A stretch of 64,000 nt of DNA from CAUZIZ01 sp965218775 (GTDB lineage: Bacteria > Acidobacteriota > UBA6911 > RPQK01 > JAJDTT01), in contig CBDCLS010000006.1 in assembly GCA_965218775.1 (NCBI GenBank), positions 434,001 through 498,000 of the forward strand, given 5' to 3'. The notes beneath the pieces are model-generated. The model was not told where the DNA came from, ran no database searches, and saw only the letters and a program-made list of their open reading frames with translations. Positions 1-9,455 of the stretch are shown in pieces (within the stretch, counting starts at the first letter, position 1; every line of letters starts with the position of its first letter). The position numbers and the translations under genes are program-made.

Positions 1-945
1 GCTCCTCCGTTCGTGACCCAGGATGCGTTGGATAGCTCCAATGGGCACGTTGGCATTTTCCATTAGCGATGCACCGGAGTGTCGCAGTGCGTGAAAACTG
101 AAGTGTCTGACGCCCGCCTTCCTACACAGTCCCTCCATTAGCCTCTTCCGTCTCCCATACGGCCCTCGACAGGTCTCGGCGGTTTTGGTGCTTCGGTACG
201 TATGCCAAAACACCCAAGGCAGCTGCCTATTCCTTTGCGCGTACCTTCTGGAGAGGATCTTGAAGAGGTGGTCCGTCATGGGTACTCTTCTTGGGGTCAA
301 GTCACCACCTTTTTTCTTCCGGGTGGACAACGTGACGCATCGCCCTTCTAGGTCCACATCATCCCAGGTGATTCGGTTGACTTCACTTACCCGTTCTATG
401 GTCTCCCGGATAGCCCAGAGATAGTCTTGAGTGTGAGCATCAGCAGCAGCAATAACCTTGAAGATATCCTCTAGCGGAGGAAGATACTTGAGCTTTTTCA
501 CAACTGGGAGGCGTTCAATCCCCTCGGTGGGATCTACCTTGATCCACCCCTTTTTCTTGCCGAAGTTGAACATGGAGCGGAGACTGACCAAGTCCCTGTT
601 GGCGGTGAAGGCTGAGACTCGACTTCTTTTGAGAATGGACGACCAAATCATGTCCTGGGTGATTTCACGACACTCAAGATCACCCCATAGTTCGACCTAA
701 GGCTTGCATCGGTAGCGGCAGTCGTCATAGTACGCCATAGAATTGTAAGCTCTCAGGTGATCAAGTCTCTTGTTGACTAGCTCCAAGAAGCCCATGTCGG
801 TTGGGGGCTTGTTCTCCCCCGGTGGTGGTTCGTTTATCTCCTTTCTTTTGTCGGCTTCGGCTGATTGTGCCTTGCGTTTGGTTGTGAACCAGGCTTCCGT
901 GTACCGCTGCCCGGCTAGCCTCGATTTCCACGGTACTGGAAAGGA
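1..945 (-). pseudogene. Tyrosine recombinase (integrase), broken and partial
   Basis: Reading the minus strand gives a phage/ICE-type tyrosine integrase. The core-binding part contains DLVSLRSMFNF; the catalytic part has a VSEVNRITWDDVDLEG stretch, then FHALRHSGASLMEN and ILGHERR, i.e. the HxxR and late His of the family. The catalytic Tyr lies beyond the left window edge. An in-frame TAG (697-699) interrupts the N-terminal region between CRYRCKP and VELWGDL; the reading frame continues perfectly on both sides, so a single substitution (perhaps from TGG) is likely. Further upstream the frame continues through PWKSRLAGQRYTEAWF and then stops at 946-948 beside an inserted transposase gene, so the true N-terminus is lost. 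Excisionase-like and replication-like genes follow on the same strand, which supports an integrative element. It is very probably inactive. Confidence 0.85.
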
Positions 946-977
946 CTAACATTTTTTAAGGGTAGCCGTTGAGTCGG

Positions 978-2753
978 TTAGTCAAATCGAAGGACCAGAG
1001 TTTTGCCGCCAAACCAAGGCATGGGCGTGGGATCATCACCCAGGCCCGAGGCGACCAAGTAGGGGTTATGGGCGCGCTTATCGAGGTGGACGGTGACTTG
1101 CTGCTCTTGGATCTGGACCCGGGCCGAGACGTCGAGGAGATTTCGGAAGATCTTTTTGGCTTGAGCCCGCTGATATTCGCGACCAATCTTCTCGGCCATG
1201 AGTCGATATAGGGAGCTGGCCATGAGGGTGATCTGGAGGTCAAAATCCACTTTGAGTCCCACCATCGAAGAGAGCGCGTCCAGGTGAAAGAACTGGATGG
1301 CTTCGGAGATGCCATTTTCGATGAGCATGCGTTGGGCATAGCGGGTGATCAGAGTCGAGGGGGCGCGGCGCAGATGGTTGGTCAGTAGGACGGTCGGTTC
1401 TTCGTGACCGAGTTCCATGAGGGTGAGCTGGCGCAGGGGACCTTCGTAATGTTTCAGGACGATCCGCTGGTCCAGGACTTTGGGGGTGCGAAAGATCCGA
1501 GTCAGGGCGGGTAAGGTGATGCGGTGCCAGGCGGAGGCGGGGCGGCTCCAGATCTGGCCCAGCATTTTTTGGGAGCGGCGGCGCAGGGTGATAAAGCCAA
1601 TGCCCTGTTGGTTGAGGCGGTTCAGATGAGCATAGGTGGTCAACTGGGAATCGAAGACGAGTTCGGCCGGAGGCTGACCGCTGTGTTGGTGCCAGAACTG
1701 GACGAAGCGTTGCACCTCGTCGGCTCGATCGGCCCGGGGGACACCCGCATTGGCGTAGCATAAGACACGCTCGGTGGCGTCCCGAGCCAAAAAAACGAGG
1801 ATGCCTTTTTGGCTGCGGCTGCGGGAAGAGACATAGTGTTTGTCCAAAGGTTCCTGCTGGCTATTGGCGGGGACGGTGTGAAAGTCCAGATCGAAGGAAG
1901 AGCCCCGGGGCAGGCCGGCGGCTTGGACCTGCTCAAACCAGGCTCCCATGAGGCGCAGGTTGGCGCGTCGGTCGACCCGGGAGCTGTAGGCGGCCAGGTA
2001 GGAGCGCTTGGGCACCACATTGAGACCGGCAAAAAGGGCGATGCCCTCGTCAAAGACCCGATCCATGACATGACTTTTTCTTTCGATGCCCAGCAGCTTC
2101 AGAGCCAGCAGGGTGCGCACGGCCTGCTCGGCGGGAATCATTTGGGAGCCGGGAAGGCGGGGGGGCTGCAGCACCGCCCCGAGATCGATCGATCGCATCA
2201 GCGGGACGAACAGAAACAGACCGCCGACCCGGGTGCGAAAGCTGCGCGGGGCCAGATTGATCTGCCGCACGTCGGCGATGGCTGCTGCTTCGGGCTTGAG
2301 GGTGGCGGGGCGTTGCTCATCCCGACGCCGGGGCAGTCGGGCGAAGCCCTCCTCTCGCAGCAGGATCGATAACGCATTGATGCTGATGGAATGGCCGGCG
2401 GCGGCCAACTCGCGTTGGATATCGTAGACCGAGAGGTTTCGCTTGCGCAGGGCGACGGCCCGTTCCCGCACCCGATCGCGGGCGGGCGCCGCTTGAGGCC
2501 CCCGGCGAATCGCCTGAAAGAAGCGGGCGCGCTTGCTGAGATCATGGCGAAACTGATGACAGAGGACGCGGAAGGCTCCTGGGGAATAGCCGAAGCGAGT
2601 GGCGACCTGCTGCGAGGGCAAGCCTTCGACGAAAAAGCAGCGCAAGGCCTCATACTGGCGCTGCAGAGGCGATTCGGGGGCCAGGAAGAATTGGGCCTCC
2701 GGAGCGGTCGGTCGGGTGTCATTAGTTAGTCCATTCCGATTACTGTATTCCAA
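978..2753 (-). mobile_element. DDE transposase of an IS inserted in the integrase
   Basis: 591-residue transposase with an N-terminal helix-turn-helix region (repeated HTH-like segments in the first 140 residues) and an RNase H-like DDE core: LDFHTV (first Asp), VFDSQL (second Asp) and ENGISEA (Glu). The layout resembles the IS4/IS1634 superfamily, but I cannot assign a family. It starts at a TTG (2753); no better ATG exists near the start. It separates the integrase from its likely upstream excisionase, all on the minus strand, so it is an insertion into that operon. I could not find convincing terminal inverted repeats or a target duplication, so the element borders are unresolved (about 950 and 2760-2830). 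The gene itself has no visible defect. Confidence 0.85.
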
Positions 2754-2954
2754 ACTATAACTATACTAGATATGAATGACAGAAAATGCTCAGCCTTTGA
2801 TAGGGTTCTATTCTGCCTCATATCCAGACTTTTCTAGCATTCGCGTGGGGATCGTCCCTTGATCAGGTTTTAGGTATAGGATTACCTCTCTATCCAAATA
2901 GGTACTTCTATTTACTAACGTAGGTGGAAACACAGCAGGCGCAAGTCGCGCCGA

Positions 2955-3230
2955 TCAAGGATTCTGGAGGGGGGCTCGAAGCGGAAAGGCGTCATTTGTA
3001 CTGCCGTGGAAATCGAGGCTAGGACGAAGTCGTACCTCCAGCCCTTGCTCTTGATGAAATAAACGCTCATAGAGGTCCTCCTTTCGAGGAAAAATTAGAG
3101 AACCCCCGAGCTTCACAGCGCCCAATTCCTTCCAGTTCTTGTAAACCCAGCTAGGGCTTTTCCGGAGAAACCGGGCAACCTCCTCGGGAGTCATTATGTC
3201 TGACAGAGGACCCATGTCAATCACCTTCAC
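2955..3230 (-). CDS. Excisionase-like / helix-turn-helix protein
   Basis: 91 residues. The core MTPEEVARFLRKSPSWVYKNW followed by KLGGSLIFPRKEDLYERL is the standard MerR-like winged-helix fold of excisionase / HTH_17 proteins: helix-turn-helix, then a beta wing carrying basic residues. Such proteins bind near att sites and direct integrase toward excision, or regulate the element. It lies upstream of the broken integrase on the same strand, the usual xis-int order. The first ten residues before MTPEE may be extension; ATG at 3230 and an ATG nearer the HTH are both possible starts. The C-terminal 30 residues show no known motif. Confidence 0.7.
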   Translation of the reverse strand: MKVIDMGPLSDIMTPEEVARFLRKSPSWVYKNWKELGAVKLGGSLIFPRKEDLYERLFHQEQGLEVRLRPSLDFHGSTNDAFPLRAPLQNP

Positions 3231-3245
3231 AGCTCAGAAAACCCT

Positions 3246-3530
3246 TCACTCTCTTTCGCCGTGTAGTGGTTGAGTCTTAAAGGATTCTCGCAGTGCCAGT
3301 TGGGCACGGCGCTCTGCTTCCTCCCGGCTCAGACCACCGTCAACCTCCATGAAGGCTGCTCGTTCTTCGAAACGGAACTGCCATTCATCGGACCAGCTTG
3401 AGACATCCGTTGAGGCCACTCCCTGATTCGGAGTTTTAGCTTCCGCAAACTCCGGTGAGAGGTCCTCTTGCGTGATACCTAGTGGCTCTTTTCCAGCGTA
3501 ATGTCGGAGCAACTGGCGGAGACTGACCAT
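3246..3530 (-). CDS. Small hypothetical protein of the integrative element
   Basis: 94 residues, acidic. The C-terminal half (EWQFRFEERAAFMEVDGG then LSREEAERRA) resembles a short tail motif seen in small proteins encoded beside phage/ICE primases and helicases; no function is established that I can name. It ends 15 bp upstream of the excisionase-like gene and begins just beside the TAACC repeat region, so it is probably the first gene of the operon now facing the IS. Start ATG at 3530 is the only ATG consistent with the conserved part. Confidence 0.5.
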   Translation of the reverse strand: MVSLRQLLRHYAGKEPLGITQEDLSPEFAEAKTPNQGVASTDVSSWSDEWQFRFEERAAFMEVDGGLSREEAERRAQLALRESFKTQPLHGERE

Positions 3531-3559
3531 CCGATCCCTTCTTGTTAGCCGTTACTGGC

Positions 3560-3835
3560 CAAGCGAGGAGGATTTAACAGATCTAACCACTTCTAACCCG
3601 GATTTAACCTCGACTAAACATAGTGTCTTCAGCTATTTAACTCGACTGGGTTAGAAGGGTTAATTCGATTTGGCCATTCTTCTATAGAATGAACAAAACA
3701 AACCCCAAAGACCTTTCTTCTATTTCCCTCTTAGAAAAAGGAAATCGATCTAACCCATCTAACCTTTTGCTTCAAGTAACTGATTAGATGCTACTTAAGG
3801 GGGTTAGATCGAGGGTTAAATGGGGTGAAATCGGT
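3560..3835. repeat. Iteron-like TAACC/GGTTA repeat region
   Basis: Non-coding stretch between two minus-strand genes with about ten copies of TAACC or its complement GGTTA, many in the form TCTAACC. They occur in both orientations, with a cluster at each end and an AT-richer middle (TCTTCTATTTCCCTCTTAG). Such short, spaced repeats beside a primase-like gene resemble a replication origin or the binding sites of an element regulator. No perfect long iteron is present, so the role is inference. Confidence 0.5.
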
Positions 3836-3846
3836 TACGTCGTCCC

Positions 3847-4392
3847 TCATTGCTCCTTCAAGTTGTAGCTGTAAACCCTGCGGTTGCTCCCTATAGATCT
3901 TTCACTGATTTCAAAGAACTCGGCTAGATTGGATCGCAGGTGATACATCTTCTGGGCGAATCCGCGTGCGTTATCCTTGTAGGGAAACGAGATGCTCTCT
4001 CTCAGGGCCAGCTCAGAAAGCTCTCGGCAGAGCTGCTTATTCTCAATCTCCGACCCGTTGCTTTCTTTTGCCCAAATGCACAACAGCTCGTAAATCGGAT
4101 CTCCTTCCAATGTAAACATGGATTGTTCCTGCGTTAGCTTGGAGAAGATCTCTTCCAGCTCCTTCTCGATACCTGCAAATCGAGCGACCTTCATCGCGAA
4201 GTCGGAGAAGTCACCCATTCGAAACACGCCCGCATAGTCCCTGCCTTGCTCGGCCTTCAGAGCTGCCGTGACCTCCTGCAAATGACATAGGATTTCCGAC
4301 CATATGGTTTCCCGCTTTTCGATGGTTTCTTTCAGGAGAGTGGTCTCGGGGAGAAACGTGTCAAAACGGAGGACCTTCAGGGGTACTGTCAA
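3847..4392 (-). CDS. Truncated replication-type protein, C-terminal part
   Basis: About 178 residues of an N-terminally truncated protein; the first four residues (from a TTG at 4392) are read from inside MITE A1, so the native start is lost. The body is helical; the end (HLRSNLAEFF then RSIGSNRRVYSYNL) looks like the winged-helix tail found on phage primase/helicase-type ATPases. The Walker motifs that would prove this would lie in the missing N-terminus. Its position next to the iteron-like region and small element genes supports a role in element replication. Function is a guess; truncation is certain from the MITE border. Confidence 0.5.
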   Translation of the reverse strand: MTVPLKVLRFDTFLPETTLLKETIEKRETIWSEILCHLQEVTAALKAEQGRDYAGVFRMGDFSDFAMKVARFAGIEKELEEIFSKLTQEQSMFTLEGDPIYELLCIWAKESNGSEIENKQLCRELSELALRESISFPYKDNARGFAQKMYHLRSNLAEFFEISERSIGSNRRVYSYNLKEQ

Positions 4393-4511
4393 GTTAAGTA
4401 GAATTCTCGGGTTTTGGAGGCGAAATCGGTCGGCGCTCGAACGTAGAACAACAACTTAGAGAGTGGCCAGGTCGCTGAGTTGGCACTCAAATCGGTTAAC
4501 TTGACAGTACC
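4382..4511. mobile_element. MITE A, copy 1 (130 bp)
   Basis: Non-coding element with perfect terminal inverted repeats GGTACTGTCAAGTTAA / TTAACTTGACAGTACC. The interior is nearly the same, in opposite orientation, as 62811-62941. No target duplication is seen. The genes on both sides are truncated at its borders (replication-type protein to the left, sialidase-like lipoprotein to the right), so its arrival coincided with a deletion or rearrangement. The ends resemble IS6-type termini, and a related TGTCAACTTAACCG end sits beside the IS6-type remnant near 20.34 kb, so mobilisation by an IS6-like transposase is plausible. Confidence 0.85.
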
Positions 4512-4912
4512 TTCGTGTATGCCTCATAGGAATAGGGGAACTTGTTGTACTTCTCCCAAGTCTTTCCGCCATCTCGACTCACCGCATACTCACTCCAACC
4601 ATCCGTATTGTGGTCACTCGTATTGGTATTGAATGCCACGATCTGACCGTTGGGATACTCCATGCAGACGGGTCCACCATGGGAGTTTCTGCCGGGAAAA
4701 TCATGCTCCAGATCGGATATGATCGTCCCGAAAATATCATCACCCAGTTTTGTCGCAGGGTCATGGTCATAGATCAACGCGCCATCGATCTGTTCATACT
4801 GGATGGTCTCTTTGGCAACCGGATCTGGTTTCTGATCCTGCGAGCAAGCGTGGAAGGCACAGCCAATCAAGACCGTGAAAACAGCCATCACACCCCATCG
4901 TTTCATTGTCAT
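4496..4912 (-). CDS. Sialidase-like (BNR repeat) lipoprotein, truncated
   Basis: 138 residues beginning with a lipoprotein signal: MTMKRWG, hydrophobic AVFTVLIGC, then a lipobox ending FHAC, with Cys followed by Ser. The mature part has a propeller-type start (GGPVCMEYPNGQIVAFNTNT) and one clear BNR/Asp-box, SRDGGKTWEK, typical of exo-alpha-sialidase-like beta-propellers that need about 350-400 residues. Here the reading frame runs into MITE A1 and stops after KVLSS, so some 250 residues are missing. An AAGGA ribosome-binding site precedes ATG 4912. It is a pseudogene in practice, formerly a cell-surface glycan-binding or hydrolysing protein. Confidence 0.75.
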   Translation of the reverse strand: MTMKRWGVMAVFTVLIGCAFHACSQDQKPDPVAKETIQYEQIDGALIYDHDPATKLGDDIFGTIISDLEHDFPGRNSHGGPVCMEYPNGQIVAFNTNTSDHNTDGWSEYAVSRDGGKTWEKYNKFPYSYEAYTKVLSS

Positions 4913-5203
4913 TCTCTATCCTTTCAGTAGACTCTTGTTCCTATGCTGAGTCTGTCAACTGATTGCAGCTCCATAGCACTGAAATCTTTCAATTGGAACT
5001 GGTACCCTGTTACACACGGGAGCGCTCGTTCGCTTTCGTTCAAATAGGAGGCTGGCCGTAGGATCGGGTGCCGACGAATCACGACACTCAACGTTATTCG
5101 TCTCTCCCTCTTTCCAACCTCGCCCGACAGTCCAGCACTATCCTGAACCCACTCAACTCCACTAAGACCCACGGTCCCTTTTCGAGCTCCACGTTGCGCA
5201 CCG

Positions 5204-6688
5204 TCACTTGAACCGGAACGAATAGACGACGGCGTCTTTGACCTCGAACCGGACCCGAACAGGCCTTTCGGTGAAAGGACCGTGCGTCTTTCCCTACCAG
5301 GAGACCAGTTGCGCGATCTCGTCACCCTCCAGCGGGTCGCAGTCCGCGGCCGAAAAATTGGCCAGCGACCGGCCGTCGGCCTCCTGGATCTCCACGCGCA
5401 CGTGGCCACCCGGGCGAGCCAGGTAGTTGATCTCCAGCTGCCCGCCAGCCACGGTCAATAGTTTCGTCGTCAGCCGGCCCCCCTGCTCGCCGGCGCGCAG
5501 CGCTACGAAGCCATCGACGCGGTACGTGAAACGCCGCAGCCGGGTGGGGGTGCTAGAGAGGTAGTTTTCGGAGGCGTAAACCGAGTACTCGCGCTCGTTG
5601 TCCGGGGTGGGCAGCAGACCCCAGGCCATGTAGTTGCTGCGGTTGCCGGCCCGGTCCTCCGGCGCGTCCTCCGGAATCACTGGCTCGGCCCACCGCCGGA
5701 AAGTGCGGCCGTCGCGGCTGGACATGAGGATCGGCTCAACGCGGTCTCCCTGTTCTGGAAGCAGGCGGGTGGGGAAGCCGATCAGGATCTGCGGCGCACG
5801 AGGGTACGACATCACCGCGTTGGTGTACAGTTGCTGCGGGCCGATGTCGTCGTCGAATTCGAGCAGCTCCGGCTCGGTCCAACTCGTCCGATTCAAGAAG
5901 TCAGTCGACGTGCCGGTCATGATGGACCGGAATCCTGGACGAGCGCGTATGCCACCCAAGACAAGTTCTCCGCTTGGATCTCGAAAAAAGCGGACGCGGT
6001 GGTATTCCCGGTACAGTCCGGCGTGCGGGTCCCAGAAGGCCAGGTTCTGCGAATCGAAGTCCCCCTTGGTGATCAGCGGGCCGTCGCTGATCGTCCACCG
6101 GAGGCCGTCGGGTGACTTGTAGGCGAAGACGGTCATTTCCTCTTGTACAGCAAGGTAGGGTGTGCCGGTCCTGTGGACCTGTGCCAGTGCCTTGTAGCGG
6201 GCCTCGGGCGGGCAGTCGGGGTTAGTGTCCTTGAAGGGGGTGAAGCTGCCGGTGCCGGCGCCGTCCCACACGATGTTGTTCTCCTTGGAGCCCTCGTACT
6301 CGAACAGCCCCAGGTTCGGCTTGGTCCAGCGGATACCGTCCTTGCTTTCGGCGTAACAGGTCACTTGGCGGTGCGTCTGATCGCGGATCGCACGGTCGTA
6401 GTTTGAGCCGCGGTAGTACATGCGGAAGACTTCGTTGCCGGAAGAATCTTTGTCACGAAATACCGTGTAGTAGGCGCAGGTGTTCCCCTCCCACGGCTTG
6501 TCGGTAACCAGGGCCACGTCCTGCGGCTCCGGCTGCAGCAGCTCGAGCCGGGCGTCGCCTTCGATCGTGTCGATGACGTGATTGTCGACGAACAGCTGGC
6601 GGTGCGAGCCGATATCCACAAGCTCGGCAGCGAGAGCCACAAGAGAGACAGAGCCGATCGCGAAAATGGCCGGTGCAAATCGATACAT
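5204..6688 (-). pseudogene. Secreted beta-propeller GH-like protein, paralogue A, amber codon near 3' end
   Basis: Signal peptide MYRFAPAIFAIGSVSLVALA, then the family signature: DIGSHRQLFVDNHVI, KPWEGN, CYAESKDGIRW, NLGLFEYEGSKENNIV, FWDPHAG, LYTNAVMSYPRAPQILIGFP and SSRDGRTFRRW. These repeated DGxxW boxes suggest a five-bladed propeller like GH32/GH43/sialidase folds, followed by a beta-sandwich C-terminus (RVEIQEADGRSL). A TAG at 5294-5296 follows LVSW; the same frame then continues GKTHGPFTERPVRVRFEVKD to ...YSFRFK and TGA at 5204-5206, exactly the conserved family ending (compare VRLRF...YSLRF in the other paralogues). The product therefore lacks about 29 residues unless the codon is read through. 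Start chosen at the ATG directly before the signal peptide. Confidence 0.75.
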
Positions 6689-6848
6689 CAACAACTTCGA
6701 TATCTTTTGTGTCCCTTCCAGCTTCTGTCAACTCAGGCTGGCATCCGCGCATTGCTGCCGAACCCGGCTCAAGATGACAAAACCTCCAACCTGGTTCAGC
6801 CACAGAGGATGCGTGATGCGACGTCCATTCAGAAGAAAGGAGTCAAGC

Positions 6849-7176
6849 ATGTATTCGCTATTTCGGCGCGAACCGAAGAAAACGCCCTGGAATAAAGGCA
6901 AACTGGTGGGCAAAAAGCCTCCACTGAAGCTCAAGGAGATTTGGGCGATACGGATTCACCTACAGATCGGCAAGTAGCATCGCGACTTGGCGCTGTTCAA
7001 TCTCGCCATGGACAGCAAGCTCCGAGCCCGCGATCTTCTCAGATTGAGAGTATCTGATATCACTCAGGGAAACCAGGTGGCATCCCGCGCAACGGTAATG
7101 CAACAGAAGACGGGGCGGCCTGTTCAGTTCGAGATCACTGAGCAAACCCGCCAGGCAGTCTCGAACTGGATTCGGC
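6849..7176 (+). pseudogene. Site-specific integrase remnant with in-frame TAG
   Basis: Plus-strand frame matching the N-terminal half of a widespread tyrosine integrase family: PWNKGKLVGKKPPLKLKEIW, then AIRIHLQ, DLALFNLAMDSKLRARDLL and VMQQKTGRPVQFEITEQTRQ. A TAG at 6975-6977 splits it between LQIGK and HRDLAL with no frame change (CAG to TAG is the simplest origin). The similarity ends near SNWIRR at about 7176, where sequence of an unrelated helicase begins. All catalytic residues of the C-terminal half are missing. Confidence 0.75.
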
Positions 7177-7180
7177 GTGC

Positions 7181-7505
7181 GAGCACGCGGCCATCGGAGT
7201 GCTGCCGTTGTTCGCGATATGCGACCGCAACGATATCGGCGGCCTCTCCACGCCGTTGCATCCCGACACCGGGAAGCCTCAGATATTCATCCACGACGGC
7301 CGCCCCGGCGGCGGCGGCATCTCCGAGACCGGCTACGAGCGGATCGAGGAGCTGTGGGAGGCGACCCTGGACGTCGTGTCCCTCTGCCCATGCCAGACCG
7401 GATGTCCTAGCTGCGTCCAATCGCCGAAGTGCGGCAACAACAACGAGCCGTTGGATAAGGGCGTCGCCGCGCTGCTGTTGCGCGAGCTTCTCCGGCAAGG
7501 AGTCC
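7181..7505 (+). pseudogene. DEAD/DEAH helicase C-terminal fragment (DUF1998 type)
   Basis: Fragment EHAAIGVLPLFAICDRNDIG, then FIHDGRPGGGGISETGYERI, CPCQTGCPSCVQSPKCGNNN and EPLDKGVAALLLRELL. The four-Cys cluster CPCxxGCPSCVxSPKCGN is the signature of the zinc-binding C-terminus of MrfA-like DEAD/DEAH helicases with a DUF1998 domain (normally 750 or more residues). The fragment is fused directly behind the integrase remnant and runs without stop into the opposite-strand amidohydrolase 3' end, so it is a relic of a rearrangement, not a working gene. Confidence 0.8.
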
Positions 7506-7519
7506 TGTGGACGGCCCGG

Positions 7520-9091
7520 TCAGTCTTTGGGCAGGCGGAGGATGCCGCGGGCGTTCTCGGCCATGATGAGCTGCTCCTCTTCGGGGGTCATCTGGGCTGC
7601 CTGGTAGACGCCCAGCGCGTAGGCCGGCTTGATGAAGTCCAGGTCCGAGCCGAAGACGATCCGGTCCGCGCCCACCTTGTCGATGGCCTGTCGGAGGAAG
7701 CCGCGTTCGGGGTACGTCCCGGAGTACTCCAAGTAGAAGCTCCGGGTCCGCTGGGCCAGCCATATGCCGTCGTCGCCCATGCCGTGACCCGCGATGATCG
7801 CAAGCTCGGGATGGCGGCGATCGACCTCGATGAGCATGTCACGCAGATCGCGGGCAGCGCTTCGGCTCTCGAAGGGAGCGCGAGCAGGGCCGCTCGGCCA
7901 TCCCAAAAGGCGAACGTTGTCCCAGTTCGGTCCGTTCAGGAAAATGGCGATGCCGCGCTTGGCTGTCTCGGCAAACAGGGCCATGTAGCCTTCCGAGCCG
8001 GGCAGCTCGCGGACCGTATCGATCATCAGCGTAGCGTGGGCTAGCCGGTCCGTCTTGTCGAACATGTCCAGCCACCGGACGGAGTCCTCGAGATGGGTAG
8101 GACTGATGACCGGGCTGCCCAGGAGCCTCGGCCTCGAGGTGACGACGTCGAGCATCTCGCGGTTGCCGGCGTCGAGGTCGTCGTAGTAGCCGACATATGA
8201 CGAGCAGACCGAATACTCCATGCCGTACTCGGAGGCGAGCTGCTCGATCCCGTCTGCGTCGCGCACAGTCGCCGACATGCTCGGCATCGTGCCCAGGTGG
8301 TTATGGACGTCGATGGCCGCGGTGCCCGGGACCTCGACGGAGGGAAGAGGCTCGTCTTCCGATACCTCGCCGTCGAGCCCGAACAATGCCATCGCGTTTC
8401 CAGCCAGTATCCTGCGCTTCACGGCGTCGTCAACGTCGGCGTCCAGCACCATGTTGAGGGCAGGCCGCACCGGACGGACAGGGGCGCCCGACCCGAACAG
8501 GACGCGGTCCGCGCCTCCAGCCTCGACCAGCAGCTCTATGCAACCGGGCAAGACCTGCCAGCTAGTCTCGACGTAGACGTGAGGGTGCTCTTCCAAAACT
8601 GCGATGAGCTCGTCGATCAGGTAGTAGTTGGCGCCGGCGATGAGCAGCTTACACCCCAGGCCGGCCGTTATCTCGGCAAGCTGGGTCGACGCTCCGTGCT
8701 GGATCGCTCCGCAGGCTATGAGAGGCAGTCCCGTCGCCGCCGCTTGATCTGTTGCGCGACGGACGGGCAGCGACCCACTCAGCATCTCAGACACCACCGG
8801 AAAGACGAGGCCTGCGGCACCTCGCCGTACGGCGTCCTCAATCAGCTCCGGTATGTCGAGCATGGGCGCGCGCGGGCCTATGACTGCCGTCGGCACGAGG
8901 CGTGGGTCGTCCGCCGTCATGTCGAAGACGTAGTCGTTGCCCTTGCGGGCGTCGGCGTGCATGCCTCGCAGGCCCACCACGACAGCACGAGAGACGCCGA
9001 CGTGGTCCATCTCTTCCCGTAGCTGAGGGAAGTCCACCGGCGCTCTGCGCATTGGGATCGCGCCGACCAAAGCATAGGCGTCGATGATCAT
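7520..9091 (-). CDS. Tandem amidohydrolase-2-like protein
   Basis: 523 residues from ATG 9091, which has an AGGAGG ribosome-binding site 7-8 nt upstream; the longer open frame upstream to 9385 is not used. Two amidohydrolase_2 (metal-dependent TIM-barrel) domains lie in tandem. The second (about 265-523) keeps the metal motifs: DVHNHLG, the later His in IIAGHGMGDDG, and the Asp of VFGSDLDF. In the first (1-260) the opening HxH is replaced by DAYALVG, and the final metal Asp by Gly in LFGSGAPV, so it looks catalytically dead. Usual family activity is hydrolysis or decarboxylation of cyclic or aromatic substrates; none can be predicted here. It stands alone, in the opposite direction to the helicase fragment. 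Confidence 0.8.
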   Translation of the reverse strand: MIIDAYALVGAIPMRRAPVDFPQLREEMDHVGVSRAVVVGLRGMHADARKGNDYVFDMTADDPRLVPTAVIGPRAPMLDIPELIEDAVRRGAAGLVFPVVSEMLSGSLPVRRATDQAAATGLPLIACGAIQHGASTQLAEITAGLGCKLLIAGANYYLIDELIAVLEEHPHVYVETSWQVLPGCIELLVEAGGADRVLFGSGAPVRPVRPALNMVLDADVDDAVKRRILAGNAMALFGLDGEVSEDEPLPSVEVPGTAAIDVHNHLGTMPSMSATVRDADGIEQLASEYGMEYSVCSSYVGYYDDLDAGNREMLDVVTSRPRLLGSPVISPTHLEDSVRWLDMFDKTDRLAHATLMIDTVRELPGSEGYMALFAETAKRGIAIFLNGPNWDNVRLLGWPSGPARAPFESRSAARDLRDMLIEVDRRHPELAIIAGHGMGDDGIWLAQRTRSFYLEYSGTYPERGFLRQAIDKVGADRIVFGSDLDFIKPAYALGVYQAAQMTPEEEQLIMAENARGILRLPKD

Positions 9092-9230
9092 GACAAGGCC
9101 TCCTGAAGGTTGGTTTGACGCGGCGGACCGTAGGCTACCGACTTCCTCTGCGGCTGTCAACGAACGGCGTCGTTGATGGCGAGGGTACCCCAGATGATCG
9201 TAATGGCTATGACTGTTATCTCTAGGCTGG

Positions 9231-9455
9231 GCATATCGCATGTGCATCATCGCCTTCATCGAGGACCCTGGCGTCATCGGCCGCATCCTCCAGCACCTGG
9301 GCTCCTGGCAACAGGTCGAGCGTTCTCCTCCTCCCCGCCTCTTTGCCCGCAAGCTGGAGACCTTCCTGGCCGCGCTCTCTCCCACCCAGGCACAACAGCT
9401 TCAGACCTCCACGGACTCCATCTTCTGGGACGATGTTCCCGTCTTCGAGGACTGA
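9231..9455 (+). pseudogene. IS91-type transposase C-terminal remnant
   Basis: Short frame reading RMCIIAFIEDPGVIGRILQH then LGSW, the typical tail of IS91-family (HUH, Y2-type) transposases, where it follows the C-terminal zinc ribbon. The ribbon and catalytic region are absent upstream. It ends at a TGA at 9453-9455. Remnant only. Confidence 0.6.

Noticed and set aside
9085..9385. N-terminal extension of the amidohydrolase to 9385
   Set aside because: A strong AGGAGG site precedes ATG 9091, and the extension overlaps a region matching an IS91-type remnant on the other strand.
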